A stretch of 5,675 nucleotides of DNA from an uncultured Bacilli bacterium (GTDB lineage Bacteria; Bacillota_I; Bacilli_A; RF39; UBA660). Both the position numbers and the translations under genes were made by a program. The stretch is from NCBI GenBank assembly GCA_949280095.1, contig CASDHD010000072.1, positions 1-5,675 of the forward strand, in the 5' to 3' direction. Under the pieces are notes generated by a model. The model saw only the letters and a program-made list of their open reading frames with translations, was not told where the DNA came from and did no database searches. Position 1 is the first letter of the stretch. Each line of letters begins with the position of its first letter. Positions 5,056 through 5,675 of this stretch are shown piece by piece.

Positions 5056-5675
5056 ATGAAATGGAACGAAGATTTAGAAAAATTAAAAGAAGAATATTCT
5101 TATCTTGAGATAAGTGATGAAGAGTTTTTAAACATTTATGAAAGTGTTAAAAACGCGAGTAACAAAAGTAAGTCTTTACAAATTTATATGTTAGAATATA
5201 TGAAAACAAAGATGGATTTAGAAACGCTAAAACGATATATAAAAAATTTAAATATGAATACGGAAGAATCGAGTGAAATTCTGTTTACTAAAATAAAGCC
5301 TTTATTTATTCTTTTAGATACTATAGAGTACGAACTAAAAGAAGAGGAAATAAGTTTTCTTTACCAAGAACCTATTTTTAAAAAGTTGTTTGAGACACTA
5401 GCATTAGAAAAAATATTCGAATCTTTATATGCTGATAGTCTTAGTTTTAAGGCAATATATGATGCTTACCAAGAACAAAATTTTAACGAGAGTCTAGATG
5501 ATTTTGAAGATAAAGCAGAAGAAGATTTCTATCAAATTGAAAAAGAATATGAAAACGTAAATGCAGAAGATCCTGTTCGTATGTATTTAAAAGAAATTGG
5601 GGATGTCCCACTATTAACTCCTGAAGAAGAAGTTTCACTTGCAAAAGAAATTGAAAATGCAAAAGAAAATGCGGA
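5056..5675 (+). CDS. rpoD: RpoD-like sigma-70 factor, N-terminal part (runs off the window)
   Basis: The frame is open from the ATG to the window edge, 206 complete codons. From residue 172 it reads DPVRMYLKEIGDVPLLTPEEE and on into SLAKEIENAKENA, which is sigma-70 region 1.2 of the primary (group 1 or closely related group 2) type. Regions 2 to 4, which bind core RNA polymerase and the -10 and -35 elements, lie beyond the window. Residues 1-171 are unusual: a Lys/Glu/Leu-rich, mostly helical stretch with an acidic section just before region 1.2 (about 151-171). It is longer than the roughly 100 residues that precede the same motif in Bacillus SigA, and I do not recognise a standard region 1.1 in it. 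The gene has its own promoter after the Tad terminator. The sigma identity is firm; whether it is the sole housekeeping factor is not. Confidence 0.85.
   Translation, partial: MKWNEDLEKLKEEYSYLEISDEEFLNIYESVKNASNKSKSLQIYMLEYMKTKMDLETLKRYIKNLNMNTEESSEILFTKIKPLFILLDTIEYELKEEEISFLYQEPIFKKLFETLALEKIFESLYADSLSFKAIYDAYQEQNFNESLDDFEDKAEEDFYQIEKEYENVNAEDPVRMYLKEIGDVPLLTPEEEVSLAKEIENAKENA

Noticed and set aside
1..5675. Mycoplasma-type genetic code (TGA as Trp), CRISPR, tRNA, rRNA or mobile element
   Set aside because: tadZ ends in TGA and the Trp codons seen are TGG. No repeat array, structured RNA, transposase or terminal inverted repeats were seen.

Overview
The window is a compact Tad (tight adherence, Flp-type) pilus locus of a low-GC bacterium. 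It is followed by an independent transcription unit that begins with a primary-type sigma-70 factor cut off by the window edge. The DNA is strongly AT-rich (roughly 30% GC by eye) and densely packed. Genes have good Shine-Dalgarno sites of the AGGAGGTGA type, and TAA, TAG and TGA are all used as stops (TGA ends tadZ), so the ordinary bacterial code applies rather than the mycoplasma code. The locus has no secretin, RcpC/CpaB or TadD gene within the window. Together these point to a single-membrane (monoderm) low-GC Bacillota-type organism, possibly one of the reduced gut Bacilli/Erysipelotrichia/RF39-like lineages. That placement is inference; no sequence search was possible.

Layout, all on the + strand: 1-62, the last codons of an unidentified upstream gene; 64-92, a promoter; 115-321, the major pilin flp; 328-357, a likely internal promoter; 385-738, a TadE-like pseudopilin; 731-1111, a second TadE/G-like pseudopilin overlapping it by 8 bases; 1123-1914, a MinD-like TadZ/CpaE ATPase; 1911-3245, the TadA/CpaF secretion ATPase (ATGA overlap); 3266-4273, TadB; 4273-4977, TadC (TAATG overlap); 4976-4996, an intrinsic terminator whose stem starts in the tadC stop codon; 5009-5037, a promoter; 5056-5675, the N-terminal part of an RpoD-like sigma factor.

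How the genes work together: Flp is the pilus subunit and the two TadE/G-like proteins are minor pilins or pseudopilins. All three carry a G-Q prepilin cleavage site followed by a hydrophobic helix. TadZ probably places the machine in the cell, CpaF hydrolyses ATP to drive assembly, and TadB and TadC form the inner-membrane platform. The prepilin peptidase needed to mature the pilins is not in the window and must be encoded elsewhere, perhaps just upstream. The system is a minimal form of a known machine. The points most worth a second look are the disulfide-capable extended tail of Flp, the very short leaders with palindromes over two -10 boxes, and the non-canonical N-terminal region of the sigma factor.
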